DNA from: Saccharum officinarum
Taxonomy: Eukaryota; Streptophyta; Magnoliopsida; Poales; Poaceae
Reading direction: 5' to 3'
NCBI GenBank assembly: GCA_020631735.1
Contig: CM036215.1
Coordinates: 18,316,346-18,380,345, forward strand
DNA length: 64,000 nucleotides
Below the pieces are notes generated by a model. The model was not told the DNA's origin. It saw only the letters and a list, made by a program, of their open reading frames with translations, and ran no database searches. Every line of letters starts with the position of its first letter. The stretch's first letter is position 1. Positions 61,946 to 64,000 of this stretch are shown piece by piece. A program made the position numbers and the translations under genes.

Positions 61946-64000
61946 TTAAGCCTTTTGTTTAGGGACCTAAACTTGAGAGGGACCCTTAACTTTCTCAACT
62001 ATTGACTTGGTAACCCATATTTTCCTAGGCCTATTCTTGTTAGGGGGACCCAAGAACATAACTTTCATCTTTCCACTTGAATATTTTCTAAGCATGTAAT
62101 GAGCATTGAAAGCAAAGGGTCTAGCATGCTTGGGCAAGGGTTATGGTGGTGGAGTTTTGCACTCATGAGCAAAATGGCCTTCTTGTCCACACTCAACACA
62201 TCTCTTTGGCTTGGGCTTTGACTTTCTTTGTTGTTGTTGAGCTTTGACCTTCTTCTCTTGATTTGCCAAGTAACCAATGCCACTTCTATCTATCTTCATG
62301 ACGGTGTTCATGAGTAGCTCACTTTGCAAATATTGGCCTCTTGTGAACTTGCTTAGGCCGGTCTTGAGATGCTCTTTTTCTTGCTTAAGCTTTTTGTTTT
62401 CTTCAATAAGTGACTCATTTGGTGCTTGCTTTTCAAGAGCCATCAACTTCTTGTTCTCAATCTTAAGCATCTCATTTTCACTCTTGATCTTGACATAATC
62501 ATCATGGTTGTTGGACTCAACCACACTCTTGCCTTTGCCGCTAGAGCCTTGCTCAAAGTTCTCAACAATCAAATCATCACATGATGTAGCTATATCAATC
62601 TTAACAACTTGGTTAGTAGCATCATGTGTCTCAAGAGCAAGCTCATTAGCAACAATAAGACTATCATAATTGATTTTAAATATAGTATATTCATCTTTTA
62701 GCAAGTTGAGTCTAGTGATAAGTTCATCATGCTTCTTCTCAAGTTTATCATGTTCATCTCTAAGCTTTTTGTTAGAAGTTTTGAGCTCCTTAAGAGTAGA
62801 AGACATAGTTCCATTTTGATCTTTGAGCTCATCACTAGTCTTATGTGCATTCTCAAGCTTAGATGAGAGTGATTCATTTTCATGTTGAAGCTCATCATTT
62901 TCATTTCTAGTTCTTCTTATGATTTTAGAGTATTTCTTCAACAACTTTATAAGTTTATCATAAGAGGGTGCATCATATTCATCATCACTATCACTATCAT
63001 CATCGTCACTATCATTGTTTTGTACCTTTCGATCACCCTTAGCCATAAGGCATAGATGAGTAGTGGAAGATAATGGTGAAGGTGGCGGTGAAGGTGAAGG
63101 TGGTGATGAAGATGTCGGTGAAGATGATGATGGCCCAATCACAAATGCGGAGACCTTCTCTTTCTCATTGTCGCTCTCATCGCCGGAGGACTCACATGAT
63201 GACTCAATGTCGGTGAGCCAATCACCAACAATATAAGCTTTGCCTCCCTTCTTCTTCTTGTGGAACTCTCTTCTCTTGCCATCTTTCTTTTTGTATGGCT
63301 TGTTCTTCTTTTTCTCATCTACTTCATCACTTGAATCATCTTTCTTGCCCTTGTTCTTGTTTTTGTACTTGTCTTTTAGAGGCTTCAGGCATTGATGAGC
63401 TAAGTGGCCAAGTTCACCACAATTGAAGAAATCCATCTCGGATATTGGCTTCCTTTTGCTACTTGTGAAGAATTTCTTCTTCTTGCCATCGAACTTGATG
63501 TCACTCTTGTTGAGCTTCTTTAGCATCTTGGTGGTTCTTCTCACCATGAGTGCAAGTGATGCATCATCAATATCACTCTCACTTGAGCTTTCTTACACCA
63601 TCATCGCTTGGCCCTTCTTCTTTTTCTTTCCATGGTTAGCTTTGAAGGCCAAGTCTTTCTTCTTGGAAGATGATGAGCCCTCTTCCGGAGTGATGTGCAT
63701 GTACATCTCATGTGCATTGATCTTTCCCAATATTTAAGTCGGTGTTGCGGCGGAGAGATCACTTTGGTGAAGTACGGTGACAATGTGTCCATACTTCTCA
63801 ACGGGAAGAACACTCAAGATCCTCCTTGCAACATCCGATTGACTCATTTGAGTGAGTCCAAGAGCATTGAGATCTTCTACAAGAACATTCAATCGAGTGT
63901 ATATTTTATTAGCACTTTCTTTGGAAAGCATCTCAAAAGAATTGATTTTCTTTAAAACAATGTGATAGCGTTCCTCACGCTCACTCTTAGTTCTCTCATG
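61946..64000 (-). pseudogene. gag: gag of the Sirevirus-like element, 5' end outside window
   Basis: One frame runs from the window edge to a TAA at 61946, with stops at 63734 (TAA), about 63594 (TAA), 62141 (TAA) and 61967 (TAG). The capsid end (SVLPVEKYGHIVTVLHQ) is followed by KKK-rich segments, a first knuckle FNCGELGHLAHQC that lacks its first cysteine (F in its place), an acidic region, a long coiled coil of about 230 residues (for example LKELKTSNKKLRDEHDKLEKK) and an intact second knuckle CVECGQEGHFAHEC. Two knuckles around a coiled coil fit Sirevirus gag. The upstream start is not visible. Confidence 0.85.

Larger units (their letters stand above)
52571..64000 (-). mobile_element. 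Sirevirus-like Ty1/Copia retrotransposon, minus strand, 5' end outside window
   Basis: Reading from right to left: gag, protease-integrase, RT, RNase H (Copia order), spacer, an extra ORF and the 3' LTR. The extra ORF after pol, the long coiled gag with late zinc knuckles, and the GGGAGAGATTGAAAG tract next to the LTR fit the Sirevirus (SIRE/Maximus) lineage. All coding parts carry stops or frameshifts. Confidence 0.9.

Overview
This is a transposon-dense plant nuclear DNA window. The repeat content points to a grass, probably of the maize/sorghum/sugarcane group: giant LTR retrotransposons with GC-rich LTRs, a Sirevirus-type Copia element, a CACTA element with 'AAAGTTGTAGATCTCG' repeats, and Stowaway, Tourist and hAT MITEs. 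This is inference from repeat style; the species cannot be read from the sequence. I see no intact cellular gene, rRNA, convincing tRNA or CRISPR array.

Layout, left half (1-44658). A decayed Ty3/gypsy element on the + strand (about 2497-44658 here, its 5' end outside the window) is the scaffold for three insertions. (i) A giant LTR ends at 2496, inside its first ORF. (ii) A minus-strand element with 3.83-kb LTRs (2799-13840, target duplication GTGAG) sits 302 bp further on. (iii) A 22.3-kb tandem structure of three ~5.1-5.3-kb LTRs and two internal domains (18943-41239, target duplication CTGAC) sits inside its 3' LTR. What remains of the Ty3 element is a coiled-coil pre-gag ORF, gag, RT/RNase H, integrase and a chromodomain-like tail. 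It is broken by ten in-frame stops (nine TAG), a frameshift, and a deletion removing the gag C-terminus, protease and start of RT.

Layout, middle (44659-52570). Small DNA elements follow: a short MITE-like piece, a Stowaway, a 1.1-kb foldback flanked by CATCAT and a Tourist-like element. Next come two fragments of an NADP-dependent 2-alkenal reductase-like gene, the first split by a 450-bp hAT MITE with an 8-bp target duplication and abutting a LINE 3' end. A small Copia element begins at 50155 (LTR, primer binding site, gag start). Its gag is split by a 1.8-kb CACTA element and then cut by the next element.

Layout, right (52571-64000). A minus-strand Sirevirus-like Copia element runs off the right edge. 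In reading order it has gag, protease-integrase, RT, RNase H, a GC-rich spacer, a degenerate extra (envelope-like) ORF and a 1578-bp 3' LTR. Palindromic CCGGACGCG repeats occur both in the LTR and between pol and the extra ORF.

How the parts relate. The large elements are mostly non-autonomous: giant LTRs around non-coding or decayed internal regions, the LARD architecture described in grasses. The minus-strand element has nearly identical LTRs although its pol is wrecked, so it probably moved recently using proteins supplied in trans. The most unusual object is the three-LTR tandem unit. Its two internal domains carry the same blocks in different order, its outermost left LTR differs from the other two, and one clean pair of target duplications flanks the whole.
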